Counted from the first letter of the stretch, positions 52,775-62,846 are shown. The stretch is DNA of 64,000 nucleotides from Pseudomonadota bacterium (GCA_021323865.1 JAJPKF010000026.1:61660-125659); one strand, 5' to 3'. A program made the numbers and translations. Notes: generated by a model from the sequence alone, not told the origin.

Positions 52775-53375
52775 TCACCAGTGCTCGTAGTGCAGCACCT
52801 CGCCGAGCGGCCGCCGTCCACGCTTGAGTGACGGTGATTTCACATCCGTGTCCCCGTGTCCCAGGAGCGCGATGCCGATGGGGTGGAAGTGCTCGGGTAT
52901 CCCCAGGAGCGATCGCAGCCCGTCCTTGTCCCAAACGCCCACGAAGGCCCCCGCCAGCCCCTGATCCACCGCCGCCAAGAGAATCAGCATCAGGGCACAC
53001 CCGGCATCGGTGTGCCAGTAGGGTGTCGGCCACTCCGGTTGCTCGCCGTCGTCTCCCGCCTTGTCCGGCTCCCGGTAGCGATCCTTGTAGATCTTCTCGC
53101 TGGTGCAGATGACGATCTGAGCGGGCGCCTCCGAGATGAACGGATGCATGGGCGCGAGGGTGCTGCTTGTGTACTGCTCCTCCCCCGCGATTTGCGCCAC
53201 CTCCTGCCGGCACGCCTCGTCAGTTACCAGGACGAAGGAGACTCCCTGGCTGAAACCGGCACTGGGGGGCGTGCTGCGCGAGAGAGATGATGTGCTCAAT
53301 GGTGGCGATCGGAACGGGCTCGGGCGTGAAGTGTCGAACCATACGCCGCGCGAGGACAACCTGCTCAAACTCCAC
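52775..53375 (-). pseudogene. Nitroreductase-family gene split by a single-base frameshift
   Basis: From GTG 53375 (GGAGG eight bases upstream) the protein reads EFEQVVLARRMVRHFTPEP, IEHIISLAQHAP and then breaks. The family sequence SAGFSQGVSFVLVTDEACRQ continues in the next frame to 52775. The break is at a run of six G (plus strand 53274-53279); five would restore one frame of about 200 residues. FMN-binding residues RRMVRHF, PSAGFSQG and LGHGDTD are all present. Either the gene is recently inactivated or the homopolymer is miscalled. The track entry 52775-53368 has a false amino terminus. Confidence 0.75.
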
Positions 53376-53411
53376 TGGCTCTACCTCCGATGCGAACGGG
53401 AATTCGGCGGA

Positions 53412-55322
53412 TTAGAAGTGATTGCCGGCGCTGAGAGTGGCGAAGAGGAAGACTGTTGGGGCCGTGTAGTCGTCGGCCGGCTCCACGCTTGGCCAGTCAG
53501 CCACGTTATCGACATAACGAACGCCGCGGGCGTCAAACGGTCGATAGCGGTCGCCGCCGCGTGGAGGACACCGGCGCATGCCCTGCTGCAGACCCAGGCC
53601 CTGGAACGCAGCAACGGCATTGGGTCCGTCGACCGTGGCGCCCCAGTCGATGGGTCGCCGGCCATCAAGGGAGCCCGACAGGTTGGCCACCTGATGCTGC
53701 ATGCAGTCGGGGAACCGGGAACCGGCTCCCACGATGAAGGCGGACCCCCATGCGTTCAGACCGAGCGCCCAATTGAGCTGATTCAGTCCGAACCCGGCAA
53801 ATCGGGAGCTGCCCGTCAGACGGTGGTAGAGCAGCGCCTCCACGGCATAGCCGAGCGCATGAGGAGTCAGGTCTTCCTGACTGTTGTATGCGAGACCGAA
53901 ACGGAAGGGGTCCGATCGCGATTGCCGGCGGCCGGCCGCCAGCAGACGGGCGAGATCCTGGACGAGCGCCGGTCGCCCCACTCGCAAGCCGGAATCGTGC
54001 CGCGGCAGCGCGGAGGCCAGCTCAGCATCGGCGAGCCCGCTGACGTCGTACAGATTGAGGGAATCGGAGCCGTCGTTCGGACCCGAGATGTAGTCCTTGG
54101 CCCAGCGGGCGGCCAGACGGAGATATCGTCGCCGCTCCATACCCTGCGACCCCTTGGCGCCATAGGCGCGTGCCATCTCAGTGGCGCCCAGCTGCAGGTC
54201 GTCCTTCCAGGTGCTTTCGGGATAGTAGTCATGTGGGCTGGTGGTGAGCAGCTGCCGAACATGTGCGGTCCGAGCCAGAGCGAAGACGTGCCGGCCCGAC
54301 CTCAGGCAGCGGCGGGCCAGTGACGGCGAATTGCGCCGGAAGACCTGCGCGCACAAACCGAAGTCGGCGGCCAGGCGACCGGCGAGGTTGGGGCTGAGGC
54401 GGGAGCCGGGTGGACCGGCACGAAACACGGGCCGGTACTTGACGTAGTACCAGGAGGAGCCGCCCGCGGCCCGCATATGGTCGTCGTGCTGAGGGAGCCG
54501 CCACAGATCGTGGTCGCCGTGGATGCGGGCATTGCCGTCGCCGATGCCGACCTGATAGTACAGCGTTCGGTGCCGGTCGTCCCACATCTTCATCAGCCAG
54601 GCCAGACCAAATCGAGCCTCATCCCGGAAGTCGATCGCCGAGGACGACAGCAGGCGAGGATAGTCGCGAACGGCCAGAAGCATCAGGGCCACCGTATAGC
54701 TGGCCGTCTGCACGAACTTGAGATAGTCACCGGCGTCGAACCAGCCGCCCTCGGCATTCACCCTCGTCCCCAGGGGATGGAGCGTTCCCTGAAGGACGTC
54801 GTTGACGTCATATGTCGGCGGTCGGTACGTGCGCGCGACACGGTCGAGCAGATGCGATGGCCGCCGGCCGAGCACGTCGTGGAACACATGTCGTCCGTCC
54901 CGTTGAGCCCGATAGAAGAACAACGCGTGCGCGAGCAGTGGACGGTAGAGCGCCCGGGCAGAGCCGACCGGGAATGCCGGCGAGCGGGCACCCGTCGACA
55001 GCACGACGCGGTATCGGCCAGGGGCTCGGACCCGGTCGAATTGAACCTCATACGCATACCGAAACGCCCTGCTCCACGCCGGCAGGGCGACGAGGCCGCG
55101 TGTGCGATACACGGTTCGTCCCGAGGCATTGACCACGCGGGCCGAGGCACGATTCAAGGGCGCCGCCGACAGGACCACGGCCCACTTGCGCCAGCGCGTC
55201 ACGTAGCCGGCGCCGTTGATCCGAATGACGGTGTGGGTCCGCGCCGCGGCGGCGCCGTGGACGCGAGCCGGGAGCACAAAGGCGGCGAGCAAAAGGACGG
55301 CGGCAGCCGAGGCGGATCTCAT
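53412..55322 (-). CDS. Secreted glycoside hydrolase family 9 (endoglucanase-like)
   Basis: 636 residues: signal peptide (AAAVLLLAAFVLPARVHGAAA), an Ig-like CelD_N domain (about 30-120, INGAGYVTRWRKWAVVLSAA) and a GH9 (alpha/alpha)6 barrel. The catalytic Asp pair is in GGWFDAGDYLK (about 192-202), the substrate His region is YNSQEDLTPHALGYAVEALLYH and DCMQHQVAN, and the acid Glu near 614 is in VADWPSVEPADDYTAPTVFLFA. It hydrolyses beta-1,4-glucans outside the cell. Its ATG overlaps the menE stop by four bases, an unexpected end to a menaquinone operon. Confidence 0.87.
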   Translation of the reverse strand: MRSASAAAVLLLAAFVLPARVHGAAAARTHTVIRINGAGYVTRWRKWAVVLSAAPLNRASARVVNASGRTVYRTRGLVALPAWSRAFRYAYEVQFDRVRAPGRYRVVLSTGARSPAFPVGSARALYRPLLAHALFFYRAQRDGRHVFHDVLGRRPSHLLDRVARTYRPPTYDVNDVLQGTLHPLGTRVNAEGGWFDAGDYLKFVQTASYTVALMLLAVRDYPRLLSSSAIDFRDEARFGLAWLMKMWDDRHRTLYYQVGIGDGNARIHGDHDLWRLPQHDDHMRAAGGSSWYYVKYRPVFRAGPPGSRLSPNLAGRLAADFGLCAQVFRRNSPSLARRCLRSGRHVFALARTAHVRQLLTTSPHDYYPESTWKDDLQLGATEMARAYGAKGSQGMERRRYLRLAARWAKDYISGPNDGSDSLNLYDVSGLADAELASALPRHDSGLRVGRPALVQDLARLLAAGRRQSRSDPFRFGLAYNSQEDLTPHALGYAVEALLYHRLTGSSRFAGFGLNQLNWALGLNAWGSAFIVGAGSRFPDCMQHQVANLSGSLDGRRPIDWGATVDGPNAVAAFQGLGLQQGMRRCPPRGGDRYRPFDARGVRYVDNVADWPSVEPADDYTAPTVFLFATLSAGNHF

Positions 55323-56821
55323 GGGCTGGTCTCCCTGGCTCCATTCTCGCCGCCTTCAAACCGCCGCCGAAGCTCCGTCCGCAGCACCTTGCCGGAGGCG
55401 CTGAGGGGCAGCTCCTCGAGGATGTGCACCCGTTTGGGGACCTTGAAGGCGGGCAGCCTGCTGCGGCAGAACGCCAGGATGGCCTCGTCGGTGGTGTCTC
55501 CGGTTGGTTCGACGGCCGCGGCCACGATCTGTCCCCAGCGCGAATCGGCCAGTGGGAACACGGCGGCTCGCCGCACTCCGGGGTGCTGCACCAGAATCGC
55601 CTCCACCTCGCTGGGCGCCACGTTCTCTCCACCGGTCACGATCAGGTCGACGCGGCGGTCGAGGACGGTCAGGAACCCCTCTTCGTCGCGAACACCGAGG
55701 TCGCCCGTGGACAGCCAGCCTCCGGTGCGTTCCAGGCCCGTTTCGGGCGAGAACCTGGCCGGCGAGAGACATGGCCCACCGACGAGGATCTCGCCGATCT
55801 CGCCCGGCCTCGCCTGTTCGGAGGCAGTCTTGATGGCCACCCGGGCCCCGAGCAGCGGCCGGCCCGCCGATGCCGGTCTCGACCGTACCTCAGCCGGACG
55901 CAGCGTGGTCACCTGGGACGCCGTTTCCGTCATCCCGTAGGTCGGCGCGACTGGAATACCGGCGTCCATACATGCCTCCATCAACGAGGCCGGAATCGGT
56001 CCCCCACCGAGGAGCACGCAGCGGAGACTGTGCGGAAAGGGGCGATGGCAGCGCAGCTCGAGCATCCGGTCCAGCATCGTGCTCACCAGCGAAACCAGGG
56101 TAATGTGCCCTCGGTCGATCTCCGCATTCACTGCTTCCGGATCGAACCGCCCATGCAGTGTGACCGGCACCCCGGAGAGGACTCCTCGGATCAGGATGGA
56201 AAGGCCGCCCACATGGAAGAGCGGCAGGCAGTCGAGCCAGCGATCGGCGGCGGAAGCGCCCAGATTCAGGGCCGACCCCATGGCGTTCCACCAGGTGTTC
56301 CCATAGGTGAGCACCACCACCTTGCTCGTTCCTGTGGTGCCCGAGGTGGGCATGATGAACTGCGGCTCGTCCAGGGGTGTTTCCGCCGGCCAGGACGGCA
56401 GACCGCCGCCCCCTCCCCGCAGCCGCGCCAGGCGCAGCTCCGCCGTGATGTCGATCCCCTCGCCGGACGAGAGAGACGCCGCAGAGGCGTCCGAGTGCTC
56501 ATGAAGGAGGTGCGTGGCGGCGGCCGACATGAGCAGCCGCTGCTGATCTTGGGGACGCAGCCGGCTGTTGAGCGGCATGAGCACGGCGCCGACCCGGCCG
56601 ATGGCATGGATACACGCCACGAGGTCGACAGTCGGGCGGGCCAGAACCGCAATTCTGTCTCTTGGTTTGATTCCCGCCGCCCGCAGTGCCGCCGCGATCT
56701 CGTCGGTCCGGCCATCGAGCTGGCCAAAGCTCAGCTCCTGGGACCCGCTGACGATGGCCGGCCGTTGAGGTACGGCCCTGGCCCGATCCCGCAGCCAGTC
56801 GGGGGGACGAGCGCCGCTCAT
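55319..56821 (-). CDS. menE: o-Succinylbenzoate-CoA ligase
   Basis: 500 residues from ATG 56821, overlapping the menA stop by four bases; the track start at 56980 lies inside menA. Adenylate-forming enzyme: FIMPTSGTTGTSKVVVLTYGN (P-loop), APTYGMTETASQVTTLRP, GWLSTGDLGVRDEEGFLTVLDR, VTGGENVAPSEVEAIL and SASGKVLRTELRRRF with the catalytic Lys. It activates o-succinylbenzoate with ATP and CoA. The context in a complete men gene set decides the substrate. Confidence 0.92.
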   Translation of the reverse strand: MSGARPPDWLRDRARAVPQRPAIVSGSQELSFGQLDGRTDEIAAALRAAGIKPRDRIAVLARPTVDLVACIHAIGRVGAVLMPLNSRLRPQDQQRLLMSAAATHLLHEHSDASAASLSSGEGIDITAELRLARLRGGGGGLPSWPAETPLDEPQFIMPTSGTTGTSKVVVLTYGNTWWNAMGSALNLGASAADRWLDCLPLFHVGGLSILIRGVLSGVPVTLHGRFDPEAVNAEIDRGHITLVSLVSTMLDRMLELRCHRPFPHSLRCVLLGGGPIPASLMEACMDAGIPVAPTYGMTETASQVTTLRPAEVRSRPASAGRPLLGARVAIKTASEQARPGEIGEILVGGPCLSPARFSPETGLERTGGWLSTGDLGVRDEEGFLTVLDRRVDLIVTGGENVAPSEVEAILVQHPGVRRAAVFPLADSRWGQIVAAAVEPTGDTTDEAILAFCRSRLPAFKVPKRVHILEELPLSASGKVLRTELRRRFEGGENGARETSP

Positions 56822-57720
56822 ATGAGGATGGCGGCCGCCAGAATGATGCCGAACGCCAGGTGCAGCCGCGCCGTCCCCCGAAGGGCGGCGTTCAATGGCG
56901 GTCCCTCCTCGGTGCGAGCGACGACCGAGATCAGCCGGACGCTGAGCGGAAGAGTGAGCAGCGGCAGCCAGACAATCCACCAGCGGATTCCGCCGGTGAG
57001 GGCCAGACAGAAGGGAAACACGTAGGGACCAAGCAGCAGGACGTCGTACAGGACTCGCGCGCCCCTTCTGCCCAGGCGCACGGCCAGCGTGCGCTTCCCG
57101 GCTCGACGGTCCGTGTCGATGTCACGAATGTTGTTCACCACCAGGATTGCGGTGACCAGAAGCGCTACGGGGAGGGACGCCAGCAGCGCATCGAGGTGGG
57201 CGTGACCCGTCTGCAGATAGTCCGTGCCCATGACCGCGACCGGTCCGAAGAAGACAAAGCAGGTGATCTCCCCCAGCCCCCGATATCCAAGGGGAACGGG
57301 GCCCGCGGTATAGGCCAGCCCGGCAGCAATCGAGGCCAGCCCGATGAGCAGGATGGGAAGCCCACCCACCACCATGAGGTAGGCGCCGATGGCCGCGGCC
57401 GCCGCGAAGGTGGCCAGGGCGGCGAGAAGCACCGTCGAGGGTCTGGCTGCGCCGCTCGCGGCGATCCGCGGCGGGCCGATGCGCTGCGCCGTGTCGGCGC
57501 CTTTGGCGAAGTCGTAGTAGTCGTTGGCCAGGTTGGTGCCGACCTGGATGAGAACGGCGGCGGCCAGCGTTGCCGCCAGGATCAACGGGTGAAGGGAGTG
57601 ATGGCGCGCCGCCACGGCCGAGCCGACGATGACCGGGGTGAGGGCGGCCGGCAGCGTCGGCACGCGAATCCCATGCACCCATGCCGATCGACGGCTCGAT
57701 GCCGTGGCGGGGAGATTCAC
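56818..57720 (-). CDS. menA: 1,4-Dihydroxy-2-naphthoate polyprenyltransferase
   Basis: 300 residues, GTG start, with about eight or nine membrane helices. The UbiA-family diphosphate/Mg motif is NLANDYYDFAKGADTA, with the second Asp-rich loop in NNIRDIDTDRRAGKRTLAVRLG. It prenylates dihydroxynaphthoate in the membrane to give demethylmenaquinone. It follows menB by 31 bases and overlaps menE. A methyltransferase for the last step (MenG/UbiE) is not in the window. Confidence 0.92.
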   Translation of the reverse strand: MNLPATASSRRSAWVHGIRVPTLPAALTPVIVGSAVAARHHSLHPLILAATLAAAVLIQVGTNLANDYYDFAKGADTAQRIGPPRIAASGAARPSTVLLAALATFAAAAAIGAYLMVVGGLPILLIGLASIAAGLAYTAGPVPLGYRGLGEITCFVFFGPVAVMGTDYLQTGHAHLDALLASLPVALLVTAILVVNNIRDIDTDRRAGKRTLAVRLGRRGARVLYDVLLLGPYVFPFCLALTGGIRWWIVWLPLLTLPLSVRLISVVARTEEGPPLNAALRGTARLHLAFGIILAAAILI

Positions 57721-57751
57721 GTCAGGCCGCGGCTCCGGAATGCGCCTGTGG

Positions 57752-58573
57752 CTACGGCAATCTCTTGAATTTGTCGAAGTTCGGCTTCCGCTTCTCCAGG
57801 AACGCCTGCTTGCCCTCCTTGGCCTCGTCGGTCATGTAGAACAGCATGGTGGCGTTGCCGGCCAGCTCCTGAATCCCGGCGAGCCCATCGGTGTCCGCAT
57901 TGAACGCCGACTTGAGAAAGCGGATGGCCATCGGGCTCTTCTCCAAGATTTCTCGCGCCCACTGGACCGTCTCCTCCTCCAGTCGCTCGAGCGGCACAAC
58001 CGCGTTGACCAGGCCCATGTCGAGGGCCTGCTGCGCGGTGTATTGGCGGCAGAGGTACCAGATCTCGCGCGCTCGCTTGTGGCCGACAACCCGGGCCATG
58101 TAGGTGGCGCCCCAGCCGGCATCAAAGCTGCCCACACGCGGGCCCGTCTGCCCGAAGCGGCCGTTCTCGGCGGCGATGGTGAGGTCGCAGAGGAGCGCCA
58201 GCACGTGGCCGCCCCCGATGGCATATCCGGCGACCATGGCGATGACCGGCTTCGGCAGGTACTTGATGGACTTCTGCAGGTCGAGGGCGTTCAGTCGTGG
58301 GACCCCCTCGTCGTCCACGTAGCCGCCCTCGCCGCGCACCCGCTGATCGCCTCCCGAGCAAAAGGCATCCGGCCCCGCTCCGGTCAGGATGACCACCCCG
58401 ACGTCAGGGTCATCCCGGGCCGCCGCGAACGCCTCGATCAGCTCCGATAGCGTGCGCGGCCGGAAGGCATTGCGGACCTCGGGTCGGTTGATGGTGATCT
58501 TGGCGATCCCCTCGCCGACCTCATAGCGAATGTCGGTAAATTCACGCGTTGACTGCCATGCCGGAAGAGACAT
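57752..58573 (-). CDS. menB: 1,4-Dihydroxy-2-naphthoyl-CoA synthase
   Basis: 273 residues from ATG 58573, preceded by AGGAGG at four bases; the track start at 58696 overlaps menH too far. Crotonase fold: [75 protein letters not shown] and [19 protein letters not shown] are exact MenB signatures. It closes the second ring by Dieckmann condensation of succinylbenzoyl-CoA. It overlaps the menH end by 32 bases. Confidence 0.95.
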   Translation of the reverse strand: MSLPAWQSTREFTDIRYEVGEGIAKITINRPEVRNAFRPRTLSELIEAFAAARDDPDVGVVILTGAGPDAFCSGGDQRVRGEGGYVDDEGVPRLNALDLQKSIKYLPKPVIAMVAGYAIGGGHVLALLCDLTIAAENGRFGQTGPRVGSFDAGWGATYMARVVGHKRAREIWYLCRQYTAQQALDMGLVNAVVPLERLEEETVQWAREILEKSPMAIRFLKSAFNADTDGLAGIQELAGNATMLFYMTDEAKEGKQAFLEKRKPNFDKFKRLP

Positions 58574-59387
58574 CCATCCTCCTTTCGTTGTTCGACGCCC
58601 GTCGGCGCAAGAACTCCAAGACCAGTCGGGAGAAGGCGCGGGGCTGCTCCAGGTGAATGGTGTGACCCGCTCCGGAAACCACCCGCACCTCTGCATCGGG
58701 AATCATGCCGCCCATCCGCTCCGCCAAGGCGCGGTACTTCCGGTCGGCCGCTCCCGCCATGACCAGACTCGGACAGCGGAGTTTCCCCAGCTCGGCCCAC
58801 AAGGCGGGCTGCCGGCCCTGGCTCAGCTCCCGCAGCGCCCACTGAGCACCCGAGGCGGTCGTGGAGGCCCGGATACGCCGCTGCTCCGCGCGGGCAGCGG
58901 CGTTCAGGTTCTCGTGCGAGCCGAAGATGGGCTGCTGCTCCCAGGCGGCCACGAACGCTTGCATACCCACTTCCTCGATCCGGGAGGCCCATTCCGCATC
59001 CGCCGCCCGGCGGTCTCGCCGTTCGGCAGCGTCGACGATGCCCGGTGATGCACTCTCGCAAACCAGCTCCGTCACCGCATCGGGACGAGACAGCGCCAGA
59101 CACAGGGCGATGCGCCCCCCCAGCGAGTATCCGAGGACGGCGTACTCAGAGAGCTGCAGCCGGGCCAGGGTCGCCTCGATGTCGTCGATCAGGGCCGACA
59201 TCGGATAGGGCAGGGGCGGCGGCGCGCTCCGGCCGTGGCCGGGCAGGTCCATGAGCACGCATGTGCGTTCGGAGGTCAGTGACTGCAGGCAGGGCGCCCA
59301 GCTCTCGCCGCTGCCCAGAAACCCGTGGAGAAGCAGGAGCGGTGGCCCCGAGCCGGCAATGCGCACGTGCAGGCGTTGACCATCCAT
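58542..59387 (-). CDS. menH: MenH-like alpha/beta hydrolase (SHCHC synthase)
   Basis: 281 residues. Alpha/beta hydrolase fold with [14 protein letters not shown], the nucleophile elbow [33 protein letters not shown], and the catalytic His in [13 protein letters not shown]. The Asp is in [15 protein letters not shown]. Its position between menD and menB shows it is the enzyme that eliminates pyruvate to form SHCHC. Isolated homologues could be called generic hydrolases, so the context carries the assignment. Confidence 0.87.
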   Translation of the reverse strand: MDGQRLHVRIAGSGPPLLLLHGFLGSGESWAPCLQSLTSERTCVLMDLPGHGRSAPPPLPYPMSALIDDIEATLARLQLSEYAVLGYSLGGRIALCLALSRPDAVTELVCESASPGIVDAAERRDRRAADAEWASRIEEVGMQAFVAAWEQQPIFGSHENLNAAARAEQRRIRASTTASGAQWALRELSQGRQPALWAELGKLRCPSLVMAGAADRKYRALAERMGGMIPDAEVRVVSGAGHTIHLEQPRAFSRLVLEFLRRRASNNERRMDVSSGMAVNA

Positions 59388-59393
59388 ATCCGG

Positions 59394-61160
59394 CTAGAAG
59401 GGCAGGCCGGCAGATAGCGCCTCAGTCACCGCGCTCCAGATCTGCCGGTGCAGGGCTGCGTTCCGCTCACGGTCCGTTCGGATCTCGACCACCGTGAGAC
59501 CGGGTCGCCGCAGGCTCTCGTCGATCTCCGCGCGCACCTGCGGCCAGGTTTGGGGCCGGCGGAAGACCCCGCCGTACATTTCCACGGCCGGCGCGAAGTC
59601 GAGACCCGTCGGCGTGGCAAAGTATCGTTCGAAGACCGACTCGTGCTCGGCCTGGGGCAGGAAGTGAAAGATGCCGCCCCCGTCGTTGTTCAGGAGCACC
59701 ACCGTGGCGTCGATCGCCTGGAGTTTGGCCGCCAGCAGCCCGTTCAGATCGTGATAGAAGGACAGATCGCCGATGACCAGAACCACGCGCCGGTCCACCG
59801 CGGCCCCGGCTCCCAGGGCCGTCGAGACCACGCCATCGATCCCGTTGACTCCTCGATTGCCGAGCGACCGTAGCGACGGCTCACGGACGGCAAAGAAGGC
59901 ATCGCAATCCCTGACCGGCATGCTGTTGCCCACGAACAGCAGCACATCCTCGGCCAGGGCCTCCCGCAGCTCCGCGAAGACCCGCGGCTCGCACAGCTCG
60001 GTCATGGCCGCCAGGTGCGCGTCCACAACCAGACGGCAGCGGCTCGAAACCGATCTCCAGCTCTCCAGCCAGCCGGCATCTGCCGCCGGCCGTCCGTCGA
60101 GGTGTCGGAGCAGGGATCGACAGAAGCTCGGCGGATCGACAGCCATCGTCTCCCGAGTAACCCGGAGCGGATCATTGGCGCTGCCGCCCGGGTTGACAGT
60201 GATCTGCCGCGCGTCCGCGTGGCGCTCTAGGTAGGTGAGCAGCGGTTTGGAGGTCGGGGTGAGGCCGAAGCGGAGCACCAGGTCGGGCCGGAGTCCCGCG
60301 GAGACCATCTCCGAGCGGAGGATCAGGTCGTAGCTGTCGACGATGAGGGCGTTCCCGCTCGGGCCAAACCGGACCTGCGAGAGTGGGTCGGCCAGGATGG
60401 GATAGCCTGCGGCTTGGGCCAGCTGCAGGACTGACTCTCGAAGGCCGGGATCTTCCTGAGCGCCGCACACGATGAGCCCGCGAGGAGCCTTCCGAATGGC
60501 GGCTGCCAGCTCACTGGCCTCCGAATCCGGCAGCTCCAGCGCCCGCACGGGCAGCGGCCGCCCCCGAGCCTCTTCCACCCGGCTCGTCGATCCTGCGGGC
60601 GGCACCAGCGGCTCGGCAAACGGAAAGTTGAAGTGAACCGGTCCGGCCGGCGCACGCAGCGCCAGCTCCAGCCCCTGCCTCGCAACGTCGCGCGCGTAAC
60701 GCTCGCGGTTCACCTCATCAGGCGGCGCCATCTCCACGAAGCCCTTGACCTGTGAGCCGTAGAGCTTGATCTGGTCGATGGCCTGGAGTGCCCCGGCGCC
60801 GCGCAGCTCGTGGGGCCGGTCGGCTGTCAGCGCCAGGAGCGGTGTATGGCTGTGGAGCCCTTCGACGATGGCGGGATAGAAGTTCGCCGCGGCCGTCCCC
60901 GAGGTGCTGACCACGGCCGTCGGGCGGCCGGTCGCCTTGGCCGCTCCCAACGCAAAGAAGGCGGCTGATCGCTCGTCGACGAGGGGAATGGAGCGGACCT
61001 CGGGGTGCGCCGCGATGGCCAGAGCGAGCGGCGTGGAGCGCGAGCCCGGACAGATGCAGGCCAGCCGCATCCCGCCTGCGACGAGCTGGTCCACAAAGGC
61101 GCCCGCGTACGCTAGGCTGACCAGGGCAGGGCCCGTGGCCTGACGGGGGTCGGCCGTCAC
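59394..61160 (-). CDS. menD: SEPHCHC synthase (2-succinyl-5-enolpyruvyl-6-hydroxy-3-cyclohexene carboxylate synthase)
   Basis: 588 residues, full-length ThDP enzyme. The Pyr domain begins AGAFVDQLVAGGMRLACICPGSRSTPLALAIA, with the ThDP-activating Glu in LVDERSAAFFALGAA and VSTSGTAAANFYPAIVEG. The PP domain has GNRGVNGIDGVVSTALGAG and the Mg/ThDP motif VIGDLSFYHDLNGLLA through LLNNDGGGIFHFLPQ. It condenses 2-oxoglutarate with isochorismate. It overlaps menF by four bases and is followed by menH after six. Confidence 0.95.
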   Translation of the reverse strand: MTADPRQATGPALVSLAYAGAFVDQLVAGGMRLACICPGSRSTPLALAIAAHPEVRSIPLVDERSAAFFALGAAKATGRPTAVVSTSGTAAANFYPAIVEGLHSHTPLLALTADRPHELRGAGALQAIDQIKLYGSQVKGFVEMAPPDEVNRERYARDVARQGLELALRAPAGPVHFNFPFAEPLVPPAGSTSRVEEARGRPLPVRALELPDSEASELAAAIRKAPRGLIVCGAQEDPGLRESVLQLAQAAGYPILADPLSQVRFGPSGNALIVDSYDLILRSEMVSAGLRPDLVLRFGLTPTSKPLLTYLERHADARQITVNPGGSANDPLRVTRETMAVDPPSFCRSLLRHLDGRPAADAGWLESWRSVSSRCRLVVDAHLAAMTELCEPRVFAELREALAEDVLLFVGNSMPVRDCDAFFAVREPSLRSLGNRGVNGIDGVVSTALGAGAAVDRRVVLVIGDLSFYHDLNGLLAAKLQAIDATVVLLNNDGGGIFHFLPQAEHESVFERYFATPTGLDFAPAVEMYGGVFRRPQTWPQVRAEIDESLRRPGLTVVEIRTDRERNAALHRQIWSAVTEALSAGLPF

Positions 61161-62545
61161 TCGCCGAGCAGCGCCGAACGCATCGGCTGCATCTTCGTCA
61201 CCGTCTCATCCCACTCATTCTCGGGCCGGCTCCTTGCTATCACGCCACAGCCGGCAAACAGGTGGGCGCGCGCCTCCGATACGAGCGCCGATCGCAGCGC
61301 CACCACGAATTCCGCCCGTCCGTTGGTGTCCAGCCAGCCGATCGGTCCGGCATACCATCCTCGGTCGATGGACTCGAGCCGTCGCAGCGCCGGTAGTGCC
61401 TCCTCCCTTGGATAGCCACCCACGGCCGCCGTGGGGTGCAGGGCGTCGAGCAATTCCAGCGGACCCACGCCGGCGTTCGCCCGAGCCCGAACCAGGGAAC
61501 GGAGGTGGTGAATGTTGGGCAGGGTCATGACCGAGGGCCGGCCCTCAGTCTTCACCGAATCGCCGCACATCGGGCCGAGCGCCGCTTCCACCGACCGGAC
61601 CACCAGCTCGTGCTCGGAACGGTTCTTGGGGTCGTGCAGCAGCTCCTCCATCCGGCTCCGGTCCTCCAGCACTCCGGCGCCCCTGGGCGCGGAGCCGGCA
61701 ATGCAGGGAACCTCCACCGTACCGCCGTCGACCCGAAGCAGTCGCTCGGGTGTGGCGCCCAGAAAGCAGGAGCCGTCGCGCCCGATGGCGAAGGTGGTGG
61801 CGTCTGGATGGCGAGCGCGTAGCCGGTTGAGGATTGCGGCGGGGTCGACGGGGCGCCGCAGCTCGAGGTCCAGACGCCGCGCGAGCACCACCTTCTGGTA
61901 CCGGCCTGCCTTGATGTCCTCCACGGCCTGCCCCACCGTTTCGAGCCACGCCGCTCGCGGCGGGATTTCCAGGGAAGCCGCCGGCTCGCAGCGCGGTTCG
62001 GGCTCCAGCGTTCCAGTCTGCGGCCAGAGTGGCATGGCGGCGATGTCGCGCTCCCACTGTCTGCCCGCCTCGGCGGAGTCGATCATCCGAGCCAGCTGCA
62101 GCGTGCACGTTGGGCCGGCAGCAGTAGCCAGAACCTCCGGGACTGTCAGCTCCGTGGACGGGAACTGGGACCAGATCTCCTCCGCGGCCGGCTCGTCGGC
62201 CCAGAAGGCGGCGCCGCAGAAGGCCCGGACCTCACTGCTCTTGGGCTCAACGAATGCGTCCCGTCGGGCGTCGTCCCATCCCGTCTTCAGCGCTGAGAAC
62301 CGGCCTGGGCCCTGGGCGGACAGGGACAGGGCGCTGCCGCTCCACGCCATGGCCGCGCCCTGACTCCGCTGCTCCCAAAAGCCGCCCGGCTTTCCCGTCC
62401 AGGAGGCAAAGAGGCCGAGAGGATCAGCGGCGGGAATCTCCAGGCTCACGACCGCGAGCACCGGGCGGCCCAGGGATTCCGCCTGCTCTCTCGCTCTTCG
62501 GGCCGCCGCCGACACGCGGGCGGTCTCGAGGCGTGAGTCCATCAC
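61157..62545 (-). CDS. menF: Menaquinone-specific isochorismate synthase
   Basis: 462 residues, chorismate-utilising fold. C-terminal signatures: KVVLARRLDLEL, SCFLGATPERLLRV, IAGSAPRGAGVLEDRSRMEELLHDPKNRSEHELVV, LHPTAAVGGYP, DRGWYAGPIGW and VIARSRPENEWDETVTKMQPM. The Lys in the first motif and the metal-binding Glu residues in EHE and ENEWDE are present. It isomerises chorismate to isochorismate and heads the operon menF-D-H-B-A-E. No convincing promoter was recognised in the 300 bases upstream. Confidence 0.93.
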   Translation of the reverse strand: MMDSRLETARVSAAARRAREQAESLGRPVLAVVSLEIPAADPLGLFASWTGKPGGFWEQRSQGAAMAWSGSALSLSAQGPGRFSALKTGWDDARRDAFVEPKSSEVRAFCGAAFWADEPAAEEIWSQFPSTELTVPEVLATAAGPTCTLQLARMIDSAEAGRQWERDIAAMPLWPQTGTLEPEPRCEPAASLEIPPRAAWLETVGQAVEDIKAGRYQKVVLARRLDLELRRPVDPAAILNRLRARHPDATTFAIGRDGSCFLGATPERLLRVDGGTVEVPCIAGSAPRGAGVLEDRSRMEELLHDPKNRSEHELVVRSVEAALGPMCGDSVKTEGRPSVMTLPNIHHLRSLVRARANAGVGPLELLDALHPTAAVGGYPREEALPALRRLESIDRGWYAGPIGWLDTNGRAEFVVALRSALVSEARAHLFAGCGVIARSRPENEWDETVTKMQPMRSALLGE

Positions 62546-62846
62546 CGCGTTCGCCGACGCAGTCCTCCCGGCACAGCCTGGGGCACGCGCGAGAACACTG
62601 CCGGCTGGCCCACGTTTGGTAGCCCTGGAAACGTCCGATTATCCCACGGCATGGAGCCGGATTCGGACCGAGCGACTCGATCTGAGTGGCCGGCTGTCGT
62701 CTCCCGCTTCTCTCTGATCGCTTGCCACCGTACCGGCCCTCTTCCGCTCCGGCCTGTCTTTCGCTGGCGGTTTAACTTCGAACGTGGCCCGTTGGGCACG
62801 TAACCGCAAAGATGGGCAGTGAAGGGAGACGCGAATCGACTGCGCC
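62546..62846. other. Divergent intergenic region upstream of menF
   Basis: About 300 bases between menF and the P63C remnant. It must contain the men operon promoter, but no clear -35/-10 pair was found. Short ORFs here (62542-62799, 62639-62875, 62812-62997) have no family signature. The last 25 bases may encode part of the eroded amino terminus of the P63C gene (IDCAVLEGG reads across the annotated start). Confidence 0.45.

Noticed and set aside
53136-54323. 395-aa plus-strand ORF opposite nitroreductase and GH9
   Set aside because: Spans the antisense of two different genes including a frameshift; not a plausible protein.
55424-57025. 533-aa plus-strand ORF opposite menE
   Set aside because: Antisense of menE; no recognisable motif.
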